From assembly GCA_902491575.1 (NCBI GenBank), contig CABUID010000012.1:1-61190 (forward strand): a DNA stretch of 61,190 bases, given 5' to 3'. A program made the position numbers and the translations under genes. The notes beneath the pieces were generated by a model. That model had not been told where the DNA came from and ran no database searches. It was given only the letters and a program-made list of their open reading frames with translations. This document shows positions 25,222 through 35,000 of the stretch, in pieces (within the stretch, counting starts at the first letter, position 1; each line of letters begins with the position of its first letter). This DNA comes from an uncultured Bacillota bacterium (GTDB taxonomy: Bacteria > Bacillota_I > Bacilli_A > RFN20 > CAG-631).

Positions 25222-25449
25222 CTATCTTTCTAATGCTTCAAACAAATTTACTTTTTCTTTATTTAATTTTAAAACCATTCTATCTGCATTATTTTCATCT
25301 TTATGCATAAGAACTACTTTTTTGTTTATAGAAAGTAATTGGTGGTATTTGTGATCCAAGCACGATTCAATTATCCATAAAACAAGTGCCATTAAAAATA
25401 AAACTAGAAAACTAATCAAAAGAAGCATAAATGCTACATTAAATGTCAT
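25222..25449 (-). CDS. Small single-pass membrane protein upstream of the prepilin genes
   Basis: This encodes 75 residues from ATG 25449, which has AAGGTGAT about 7 bases upstream. One strong hydrophobic helix (about 5-30) is followed by a charged cytoplasmic-type tail. The family is not recognised. It overlaps the end of the preceding small gene by 11 bases and is separated from the giant prepilin gene by about 210 bases of AT-rich DNA in which no clear promoter or terminator is seen. It may be an assembly or regulatory factor of the pilus operon. Confidence 0.55.
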   Translation of the reverse strand: MTFNVAFMLLLISFLVLFLMALVLWIIESCLDHKYHQLLSINKKVVLMHKDENNADRMVLKLNKEKVNLFEALER

Positions 25450-25633
25450 GATTATCACCTTTACTTTCCTTATCATCAATTAAAAGTATAAAATGATCGT
25501 TATCACAATTTTTATAGTCATCTAAAAGTTTTAATTTCTTCACCTTTTTGGATAAAACCTTGCATTGTTTTACAAAAACGAAAAACAAAATAAGCGCTAT
25601 AATAGCAAAAACAATGATCGCCATTCCTTTCAT
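25439..25633 (-). CDS. Small single-pass membrane protein, unknown
   Basis: This encodes 64 residues: MKGMAIIVFAIIALILFFVFV is a membrane helix, followed by KQCKVLSKKVKKLKLL and an acidic end. ATG 25633 is chosen because GGGAGG lies 7 bases upstream; the longer frame to 25789 would run through the hairpin at 25660-25697. It is the first gene of the minus-strand block that continues into the pilus operon. The size and topology recall accessory membrane peptides, but the family is not identified. Confidence 0.55.
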   Translation of the reverse strand: MKGMAIIVFAIIALILFFVFVKQCKVLSKKVKKLKLLDDYKNCDNDHFILLIDDKESKGDNHDI

Positions 25634-26004
25634 GATTTTCCTCCCAAACAAATCGATTTGACCTCTTCCACTAAGTGTCTGGCGTACACAAGAGGTCATC
25701 GTAGAGATTTGTATATGAAACACAATTTTAATGATAAAGTGGTTATCATTTATACTAAAATCAAGCCTTTTAGGTTTGATAAAGTACACTTAAACAAATA
25801 TATGCAAAAAACAAGCAAAAAGAATCAATTATACTTTCTTCTCGAGCATAATTCTATGATAAAAAACAATTCTTGTCAATAAAATTTAGGTTTAAATAAG
25901 TGTACAATTTGAAATCATTTTTGTTTTTGGCGCATTTTTGGCAATAAATGTCAAAATTTGTTTAAAAATATCTGTTCATAATTGGATTAAGGAGGAAAAA
26001 TAAA
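25634..26004. other. Divergent intergenic region between the pilus block and the recombinase gene
   Basis: These 371 bases hold no credible gene. They contain the leader stem-loop (25660-25697), the motif GTACACTTAAAC (25784-25795) and its inverted form GTTTAAATAAGTGTAC (25889-25904), and a pair of imperfect direct repeats beginning TTTAGGTTT (about 25771 and 25884). Both flanking units must start transcription here. The repeats are candidates for recombinase or repressor binding. Confidence 0.5.
25660..25697 (-). promoter_or_regulatory. Stem-loop in the leader of the small membrane protein / pilus block
   Basis: GACCTCT (25660-25666) pairs with AGAGGTC (25691-25697). Within the 24-base loop GTGT and ACAC can form an inner stem. 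The outer stem ends 13 bases before the GGGAGG ribosome site of the gene at 25633. No known riboswitch class was matched. The inner TAAGTGT...GTACAC also resembles motifs at 25784 and 25896, so it may be a protein-binding site instead. Confidence 0.45.
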
Positions 26005-26613
26005 ATGATTTATGGATATGCAAGAGTGTCATCAAAAGATCAAAACTTAGACAGACAAATTGAAGATTTCTTAAAATTTGGAATTGATTATAAAAATATA
26101 TTTAGTGACAAAAAGAGCGGTAAAGATTTTGAAAGGAAAGAATATTGCAAACTGATACGAAAAGTAAAGAAAGGTGATCTTATCGTTATCAAAAGTATTG
26201 ACCGTCTAGGTAGGAGTTATGATGCTATCATTGAAGAGTGGAGTCGAATTACCAATAGTATAAATGCAAATATTTTAGTTTTGGACATGCCTATTTTAGA
26301 TACCAGAAGCAATGAAAATGGTCTTATTGGAAGATTTATTTCAGATATTGTTTTACAAATTTTATCTTTTGTATCGGAAAATGAAAGAAACAATATCCGA
26401 ATAAGACAATCAGAAGGAATTGCTATCGCCAAAGCCAAAGGAATCAAATTTGGTAGACCCAAAAAAGAATTATCGGAAAAATATTGTCATATTGCCTTTT
26501 TATATATCAAAAGAGAAATCACCCTTAAACAGGCTTTGAACACATTAAATATTACAAAGAATAAATTTTTTTATTATTTAAGGATCTATAAAAAAGAATA
26601 TATAAAGATATAA
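26005..26613 (+). CDS. Small serine recombinase (resolvase/invertase family)
   Basis: This 202-residue site-specific recombinase has the N-terminal catalytic domain MIYGYARVSSKDQNLDRQ with the nucleophilic Ser (ARVSS), IKSIDRLGRSYD carrying the conserved Arg pair, and the long E-helix FVSENERNNIRIRQSEGI. The GRPKK segment leads into a C-terminal helix-turn-helix. Length and layout match Hin/Gin/Tn3-resolvase types, not large phage integrases. AGGAGG precedes the ATG. It lies alone on the plus strand between two surface-fibre operons. It could invert or resolve DNA nearby, or be a remnant of a mobile element. No transposase partner is present. Confidence 0.92.
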   Translation: MIYGYARVSSKDQNLDRQIEDFLKFGIDYKNIFSDKKSGKDFERKEYCKLIRKVKKGDLIVIKSIDRLGRSYDAIIEEWSRITNSINANILVLDMPILDTRSNENGLIGRFISDIVLQILSFVSENERNNIRIRQSEGIAIAKAKGIKFGRPKKELSEKYCHIAFLYIKREITLKQALNTLNITKNKFFYYLRIYKKEYIKI

Positions 26614-26680
26614 AAATTTGATTGAATATAAATCGTACTCATTTTATAAGTTTTAAAAATGCTTTTATAAAGATAATTTA

Positions 26681-26709
26681 TTGTTATTCCTGCAAGAATA
26701 AGTTATAAT
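26681..26709 (+). promoter_or_regulatory. Promoter of the glycosidase-like gene
   Basis: TTGTTA (26681-26686) and TATAAT (26704-26709) are 17 bases apart and lie just upstream of the GTGAGGA ribosome site and ATG 26736. Confidence 0.7.
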
Positions 26710-26735
26710 TTAATTATAAAAGTGAGGATAAATCA

Positions 26736-28718
26736 ATGGAATACAAATTAACGCCTTATCCGATTTTTGAAAACTATGTAATTAAAAACAGCAATGTTAG
26801 TGAAATAAATAAACATAAACTGATTAAAGGAAAAAAGGAGGTTTATTTTAAAGCCGATTCGAAAGTTCTTCCTTATTATGACCATATCGAAATGAGTGGA
26901 CTGCATTCTTCATTAATCTTATCTTATGGAGCAGATGAAAAGAAAAATTTTATTCACTCTTACCATATTGTTTTTCCATCCTTCCGTAGAAAGAATAATG
27001 ATACGCGTGGTTCTTTTTCTTGTAGAATAAAAAATCCTATCGACTTAATTATTAATGATTGCCAAGAAAATGAAAAATTACAATCTGTATCTTTAAATGG
27101 AATCATTAAAATAGATAGCAAAATAAGAAATATTAAAATTAGTCGGAAGATTATTGTTCCTCGTTTTCCTGGAGTGGTAACTTTGTTTACCATACAAAAC
27201 ACGAGTCATAAAGTCCAAAGAATTGAAATAAATTGTCCTTTATCACGAATTGATTGTGATAAAGAGGATTACTATGAAAGACCTTATCATATTGAATTTG
27301 ATTTATATAATAGTAAAACGACTACGCGTCTTACCTCTTTAGTAAAAGTATTAAAACCAGGAGATACTTTCATTTTTTATTTATCAATCAGTTGTCAATA
27401 TGACGATGAAATCATTAAAAATAAAAAACATTTATCTGCAAATGCTTTATTAGATCGAAATTTATTTTTAATGAATATGGATACGCTTTGTCAATTATCC
27501 ACAGGAAATGAAATCATCGATACTTTATTTTATTTTGCTAAAATTAGAGCCAGTGAATCTATCTTTTTAACTAAAAACGGCTTAATGCATTCTCCAGGTG
27601 GAGGTAATTATTATGCAGCAACTTGGAATAATGACCAATGTGAATACGCTAGCCCATTTTTTGGATATTTAAATTATAATATTGCCAATCAAGCAATGAT
27701 CAATTGTTTTCAACAATATGAAAAATATATGTATCGTAATCAGCCATTAGTTTGTTCAATTATCGCTGAGGGTGAAGATTATTGGAATGGAGCAAAAGAT
27801 CGTGGAGATGCTGCCATGTACGTTTATGGTTTAACTCGTTTTTTACTAACTTATGGTGATAAAAAATTAGCAAAACACTTTATAAAACCGATTCAATGGT
27901 GTATCCAATATTCATTAAGTAAAAAAAATAGTGATGGTCTAATTGAATCCGATAGTGATGAACTCGAAAATCGTTTTGAATCTGGAAATTGTAATTTGGC
28001 TACAAATTCTATTTTTTATCAAGCGTTGTTGATGGCTAGTAAACTTTTTAGTGAACTGGGTATTGAAAACGATTATGAAACGATCGCATCTCAATTAAAG
28101 AAAAATATCAATTCCTATTTTTATGATGATCATTTTTGTTATTACTGCAAAGAGGAAACCCATCAACGAAGTCATATTGTTTATCCTTTAATCATGGGAA
28201 TATACGAACATAGTGAACAGATTATTCAAACTATTATGAGTGATGACTTATATACTGAAAATGGCTTTAAAACGATTGATAATTGTGATACTTATTGGGA
28301 TAGAATTACTTTAATGGCTATTCGAGGAATTTTTAATGCTCATCAACCCGATTTAGCTTATGACATTTTGCTAAAATATAGTGAAAATCGTCTATTAAAA
28401 GATCATGTTCCTTACGCTATTGAAGCTTATCCAGAAGGAAATCAAGCTCATCTTGCAGCTGAAAATGCTTTGTATGCTCGAATTTATATAGAAGGAATTC
28501 TTGGTTTTGAACCTGTTTCTTTTCAATCATTTAGTTTACATTTATCCATGCCAAGTGCATTAAAATATATTAAAGTGTCTTCTTTTTATTATTCTAAACG
28601 TACTTTTTCGATTTTTGTTCAGAAAGAAGATAATCATTATTTAATGATAATTCCTCATCTTCATTTCCGAAAAAAAGTGAAAAATTTTGAAGAAGTTATG
28701 ATTTCTTTTGCTAATTAA
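26736..28718 (+). CDS. Cytoplasmic six-hairpin glycosidase-like protein
   Basis: This encodes 660 residues with no signal peptide. The N-terminal third (about 1-240) is beta-rich; the middle and end (about 250-590) look like an (alpha/alpha)6 barrel with acidic and aromatic motifs such as AATWNNDQCEYASPF, EGEDYWNGAKDRGD and DTYWDRITLMAI. It closes with a short beta domain. This is the architecture of clan GH-L/GH-M-like and GH78-type hydrolases or phosphorylases acting on oligosaccharides. The family and sugar cannot be assigned. It has its own promoter and a terminator. Being intracellular, it would process imported oligosaccharides. It has no obvious link to the fibre operons that flank it. 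Confidence 0.7.
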   Translation: MEYKLTPYPIFENYVIKNSNVSEINKHKLIKGKKEVYFKADSKVLPYYDHIEMSGLHSSLILSYGADEKKNFIHSYHIVFPSFRRKNNDTRGSFSCRIKNPIDLIINDCQENEKLQSVSLNGIIKIDSKIRNIKISRKIIVPRFPGVVTLFTIQNTSHKVQRIEINCPLSRIDCDKEDYYERPYHIEFDLYNSKTTTRLTSLVKVLKPGDTFIFYLSISCQYDDEIIKNKKHLSANALLDRNLFLMNMDTLCQLSTGNEIIDTLFYFAKIRASESIFLTKNGLMHSPGGGNYYAATWNNDQCEYASPFFGYLNYNIANQAMINCFQQYEKYMYRNQPLVCSIIAEGEDYWNGAKDRGDAAMYVYGLTRFLLTYGDKKLAKHFIKPIQWCIQYSLSKKNSDGLIESDSDELENRFESGNCNLATNSIFYQALLMASKLFSELGIENDYETIASQLKKNINSYFYDDHFCYYCKEETHQRSHIVYPLIMGIYEHSEQIIQTIMSDDLYTENGFKTIDNCDTYWDRITLMAIRGIFNAHQPDLAYDILLKYSENRLLKDHVPYAIEAYPEGNQAHLAAENALYARIYIEGILGFEPVSFQSFSLHLSMPSALKYIKVSSFYYSKRTFSIFVQKEDNHYLMIIPHLHFRKKVKNFEEVMISFAN

Positions 28719-28720
28719 GT

Positions 28721-28749
28721 AAAAAAAGGTTTTTGAAAACCTTTTTTTT
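28721..28749 (+). terminator. Bidirectional terminator after the glycosidase-like gene
   Basis: AAAGGTTTT (28725-28733) pairs with AAAACCTTT (28736-28744), with A-run before and T-run after. It can also end the convergent minus-strand operon at 28773. Confidence 0.85.
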
Positions 28750-28772
28750 GTTAAGTTTATTTTGATTATTCA

Positions 28773-29087
28773 TTAATTCTTTTTCTTTTTATAAAGAACA
28801 TATTTTACACTTTCATCCTCTAAAGGTAATAGATGAACTTTACACTTTCTATAACTTTCGATTTGATTGGTTAAAACAATTATTCTTTTTCTTCTCATCA
28901 ATGAAAAATCTTTATCTTTTGTTTTACTTTCTATAGAAAAATCTAAATAAACATTTTCTTTTTTAAGGATTTGATAGAATAATAAAGTTACTGCTAAAAT
29001 GAAAATAAGTAAAACGAAAATAAGTAATATTATTTTTAATGATAAACTCCATTCTAAAATAAAATTTATTATAAATATTTTATCCAT
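28773..29087 (-). CDS. Small membrane protein at the end of the SipW/TasA-like operon
   Basis: This encodes 104 residues. A strong hydrophobic helix at about 15-40 is followed by a basic, polar cytoplasmic-type tail (SLMRRKRIIVLTNQ). The family is not recognised. AAGGTGGTG precedes the ATG, and only 12 bases separate it from the giant secreted protein, so it is the last gene of that operon. It recalls the small membrane proteins beside the pilus operon (25222 and 25439) in size and topology but shows no clear similarity. Confidence 0.55.
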   Translation of the reverse strand: MDKIFIINFILEWSLSLKIILLIFVLLIFILAVTLLFYQILKKENVYLDFSIESKTKDKDFSLMRRKRIIVLTNQIESYRKCKVHLLPLEDESVKYVLYKKKKN

Positions 29088-29099
29088 ATGAGCACCACC

Positions 29100-32000
29100 T
29101 TATATTTCATTCAAATTCCATAAGACAATTTCTGAACCTGGAACTTGAGGATTGTTTACTTCAAGTAAGCTAATAGAATACCCTTTTTGAAGAATATCAA
29201 AAACATCTAAAGTTTGACCACTTGTTGCTAAATAATAAAGGGCATCACTTGTCTTACATACAAAATTTGAAAAAGTATTATCCAATAATTCTAAATCACT
29301 TTCTTGCAATGAGCTACATTCAATTCTCCATAGATAATTTCGATACTTATGTCGAATATCCTCTATTTGTGTTTCAATTGGTTCAAGTAATTGGAATGTT
29401 AATAAATGATTCTCCATTGTGACAGTCAATTGATAGCCTTTATAAATTGAATAATCTACCATTGCATTTTGGTATAAGTCTATAGGTCTATTGTTAGATT
29501 GAATAAATTTTTCAGATTCTTTTCCATAAAATAGAGTGTTTACATCATCATTATATTGGGCATTAACCCTTACTTTTGTATGGAAAGTATCCATTTCTAA
29601 GGACGTGTAAAATAAAGGTGGTGTAATGACTAAATAATACGTTTCTGAAAAGATAATAGAATCCAGCGTAAATCCATTGAACATACTTTCATCATCTTTA
29701 CAGGTATACATTGCAGATGAAGTGTAGATGTTTTTAAAATCAGAAATTTGAATTGTTTTTAATGCCGTGTTCAATACATATTCGCCAACATCGATAGGCT
29801 TTTGATTTACCTGTCGATATAAACGTATAGAAGTATTTTCTGGAAGTTCGTTTTCAAAAGTAAAAGTAATATTGTTGACGAAAGCAGCTTCGGATAATTT
29901 CACACCATTTTCTGCATAATTAATTGAATATTGTAAAGTATATACACCATCTTCATATACATCATTATTCATAATATTAGTATCCGAGACTTCCCCATTA
30001 TTAAAGATTAAATTATCAGAAAATACTTTAATGAATATCATCCCATCGAGCACGTTAGGATCGATGTCATACCCCATTGTAATTGGATTATATTGACAAT
30101 AAGAAGTTATTTCTTTAAAAGTCATATCTTCGTGAAGAATGAAAACTTGAAAATCTGGTTTACCTGCAAAACGATTTTCTTTCGTAATCGTAAAAGAAAA
30201 ACTATTATTCGTATGAATCGGTATTAACTGCGTTTGTCCGTTCACATTTTCTTCTAAAAGTCCCAAAGGAAAACTTGATTTTACTTTAATTCCTGCAGGT
30301 GCTTCCACAGCCACATCATATGTCCATCTAGCATAAAAATGCATTGGACCATTAATCTTACGATAGATTCCATCGAAAGGATGACAGATATCATAAAATT
30401 CTTCTCCATAAGTATCCAATGAAATGGCTTTATCTGTCAAATAGTATCCTTTTAGTTCATAACCAAATTTAGAAATATATATATTTTTTTGAATATTAAC
30501 ATACAAATCTTCATCTAAAATAGTTCCTGTTTTTAAAGTATAAATAAAATATCGATCATTGGACTGAACATAGGCTCCACCTTTATCAAATACTAAGTTA
30601 TAAATATTTGGGAAAACCACTTTAATATGAATGTTTTTTATCGATGTATCCACCAGAGCTTCTTTAGGAATAATAATGGTATAAGTACCTGTCTTATAGA
30701 AGTAGGAATAATCAAAATTTTGTCCATCTACACTTATCGTACCAAGGGCAATATCTTGATTTTTGTCATACCCAAGTAAATTGGCTAAAGAAAATGTTTT
30801 CGTTCCTATCGTAATTTCAAGTAAATCTGGATTAAATCCATAGCCTGCACTTGGAGTTATTGCAAATTCAAACTCTGTTTCATGTACTGCTTTACGCAAT
30901 GATGTAAAAGAGGATCCTAAAAGTTCTGTTGTAATCTCTATGGAATTTCTAACTTCAATCGTTGCTTTTGCAGCACTGATGGAAGATTCTTTACGTGTAC
31001 CAATATAATTACAAATTACGTCGATGGTTTGACCTGCCGCATCATCATGGATAATAACTCGACCATTAGAATAAATATTCGCATAGGAAGAAGTACCACT
31101 GAATTGTACCTTTTTATCTAAAGAAGATGATGGATATTTATAGTTTAATTTAGCTTCAAAATTAACCGTATCCCCTTCTGCATAAATGTAATAATTATTG
31201 GCTAATTTTGCAAGATATGGAGTGTTTACTGAAGGAGAAATTTCAATGGAAGTTACATAATTTGGAATATAATCTAAAATCAGATTTTTATTTCCTATTA
31301 CTAATAATAAAATCACATGGTCCTCTAAATCCATATTAGGACGTAAAATAATTGAATCAGAAAAATAATCTATATCAATTAGACCTAAAAATTGTGTTAT
31401 ATTTGTTTTATTTCCTTTAGAATTTTTTATATTATTTATTCGAGTAGCTAAATCTTCATTATCAAAAACAAGCGGATTATAGAATTCAATATTTGAAAAA
31501 TTCAAATCCTCTTTAAATTGAACGATGACATTTTGAACTAATAATGGATGGCCCACTTCTACTTTTATATACTCATCCGTACCATCTAAAGAAAGATAGT
31601 ATCCATTTTGAATAATGTCTGTTTCAGTGTTGTCCTTCGATACTTTCACTCCATCTTTTTCATTTATAGTTGAAAATTCACTACTTATTACATCATTAAC
31701 ATAAATTGGATAAGAACAAATCGTATAATTTTTATTTAAATGGGGTATATATATTTCTAAATTAGCAAATGTCGTTCCACTATCGATACTATTCATTCTA
31801 TTTACTTCATTGAAAGAATGAATGGAAGCTATCGATTCATCTGTTAAAGATATCGATAATGAATAAGAAGATATGGATGATGGAACATAGGAATATATAC
31901 TATATCGGTCATCATCATTAACACTTAAAGACGAATAGAAATTATCATTTGGATTATAAATAGATAATGGATAAACTCCTGTACTATCAACCACTTTTGT

Positions 32001-35000
32001 GGTTAAAAGAATGGCTCTTAAGTCGCTTAAATTTGAACCTTCTTCAACATTTGGTAAATGAAATGGATCAAAATAACAATTTGAAACTGTAAAAGAATTA
32101 TCATTATCACTTTTAATCATTATTCCTGCAACAAAAGCATTGGATTTGGCAAATAATGTCGCATTAGAAATACAGTTCGTTATTTTTAAAGTCGTAGATG
32201 AATTCATAACATTTCTTACTCGTGAAGAAATTCCTGCCACATATGCATTTCTTCTATTCACCGTAGAAGCTTCTGCAAAAATGAATGTATCCAAAACAAA
32301 ACAAGAATCAATCGTTGTATTATCTTGAATCAAAGATACGATTCCACTTGCATAGGCATCATGAAAGATGGAATGAGAATAAATTTCACTGTTGATAACA
32401 CCACAATTATAGACTTTTCCTGTACCACTCCACCAAACACCACCTGCAATACCTCCAGCATACGTAATCATATTATTATCTCCAAAAGATTCAATCGTAG
32501 AATGCAAAACGAAAACATCTTTTAAGATGGCATTAGAACCATAAAGGCCTAAAACCCCTATAGCACCCCCAACAAATAAATCATAATCATCAGAAGTTCC
32601 ATCATAATATGCATTACCATATACACGAATATTTTCTACCATTCCGCCATCTAATGAAAAATTTTCTTTTAAATAAGTGTTTCCAACGAGTCCACCAATG
32701 GCGGCTGTATTTGGATTATTTGTTAAATTTAAGGTAATTAAAGCTTTTTTTGAATTAGTCGATGCTATATTCACATTCTTTAAATAAGAATTTCGACAAT
32801 AGCCAATAATTCCTCCCACATATCCTTCTGTATGATTATCTCCATCCCCTGAAATGGCATTTTGAATTCCTTGTATAATGGCATCTTCTTCATTTCGCTG
32901 GTTTAAAGTTATATTTACTTGAATATTTTCAATACCTGGATAAATTGGGGCTATATTTGAGGTGACATTCATACCTTGACTGTTACCATAATTTTTCAAA
33001 TACCCTATAAAGCCTCCTGCTCCAAGGTTATTTTCACATAATGTATCATAATTATTGGTTAATTTTAAAGCATTATAAGACAATTCAAGCGCATGTATAG
33101 AGGAATCAACTAAATTAATAGTTATATTTTTAAGTTGCTCATTTGCCTTGTTGTTACCCGTAGCTATACCCGCTAAACTTCCTGCATATACGGGTCCAAT
33201 CGTTTTAGATGAAACCTCACGTTTAGCACTAACTGAACTATTAAAGATGGTTAATTCCAGATTTTGAATAGAACTATTTGGTGTTAAAACTGCAGTATAA
33301 TAACCAGCACTTACAGGTTGAATCGATCCACTTGAAACAGAAGAACTTAAAGAACTTTGAACCGCATTGATATTTATTTTTGTCTCTTGATGATTTAAAT
33401 TTAACATTACTTTATCGCTTGTCGATAGAAATTGAAAAGCATTATAACCAAAAATTCCACCTGCATATGCCTGATTATATCCATTTTGAATTGCATTGAT
33501 TTCTACATTCATTTCAAAAATTGTGATTTCTTCTAAATTCAAATCATTATCAAAATATACATTATTGGCAGTCGTATCATCGATATAACCAACAATGCCT
33601 CCTGCATATACATTCCCATAAGAATAAGCAGAAGAAGTAGAAGCCGTTACTAGTACATCCGTTTGTTTAGTTGTGTGTTCATTTTTCTTAAATACTATTG
33701 GACTAAATCGAATATTTCCGCTACTACATTGTATACTTCCAATTCCACTAGATGCACTAGCATAATTTGCTTCTGAACCAGAAGTATTATTGATAATGGA
33801 AGAAATAATCATGGAGTTTTCTGGATGGAGCAAAAAATTTTCAAATAAATACTCTAATGTTATAGAGTGATTGATTTTTCCAATGATTCCTCCGACACTA
33901 CTATTACCAGAAGAGGCATTTAAAGAATTTCCAATATAAGTAGCCGAAAAACTTTGATCTTCATAAGATTTACAATAAGCATTTTCAATTAAACCTGCTA
34001 AACCACCAACATTCACAAAAGCTTTTTCTCCATTTGTAATGGCATTAATCGTACTATGTATACCTGCATAAGATAGATTTGACCATGAATCAATAGAGGT
34101 GTTTAAACATCCAAATAATCCTCCTGCATTAATATTACAATTATCAAAAATAGAAATGGAAACGCTAGAAATAATATTTTCAAATAAAACATTATTCGAT
34201 ACTTTTCCTGCAACACCCCCAATATTCATCGTATTATTCGATGTGCTTTCATCATCTGGTAAATAACTAATTGATCCTTTTACATTTAAATTCCGAATAA
34301 TACACGGATGTAAATAGCTGTCATCACCCATTATTGTTCCAAAAAAACCCGAATTAAAAACTTCATTCGTATTATTAAAAGAAGTTGCATAATTCGAATT
34401 ATATATGTTTAATGAAATATTGTGGTCATTAAAATCTATACATCCTTGAAAAGGAATAAGATGACTACCTAAACCATAATATTCATTTCTATCAATCAGT
34501 AAATCATTAGTTATTTTAAAATAGGCATAACGCAATGTCTCTTGTGCTTCTTTAAGACTAGCAAAAGAAAAAAGATCCGAGTTAAATTCACTATTTGTAG
34601 CCGTACCATTTAAAATATTTTCTAAAGCAATAAAGTCATTATCCGTACTTAAGATATAAGGATCTGAAAAAGATAAGCCTTTATCTTGGCTAGTAGCTGC
34701 AACAGAATCTACTTCAACATGAACTTTAGAATCAGCATTTAGATTTAAGGTTACTACTGGCATATCATAAGTCGTACTTACTCCGTCTATCGTTACCTGA
34801 AATGATTTAAATATTTTATATTCATTGATAGCTGATAATGTAACATCGGATTTTTTTGAAATAAAATAAGTTCCACTATCCAACTTTTCAACATATTGAC
34901 CACTGACGTAAATACTTATTCCTGATGAATTATCGACAGTAATAGAAGGCTCTGCTTTTGTATTTGAAATGTTACAAATTCCAAAAAAGACAACAAAAAG

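Noticed and set aside
25439..25789. Longer form of the small membrane protein starting at 25789
   Set aside because: It would read through the stem-loop and lacks a ribosome site; ATG 25633 has GGGAGG.
26005..28718. A complete transposon or prophage around the serine recombinase
   Set aside because: No transposase, terminal repeats or phage genes are seen; the neighbouring glycosidase-like gene has its own promoter and terminator.
32140..32525. Two plus-strand open frames inside the giant protein gene
   Set aside because: They are shadows of the repeat coding sequence with no start signals.
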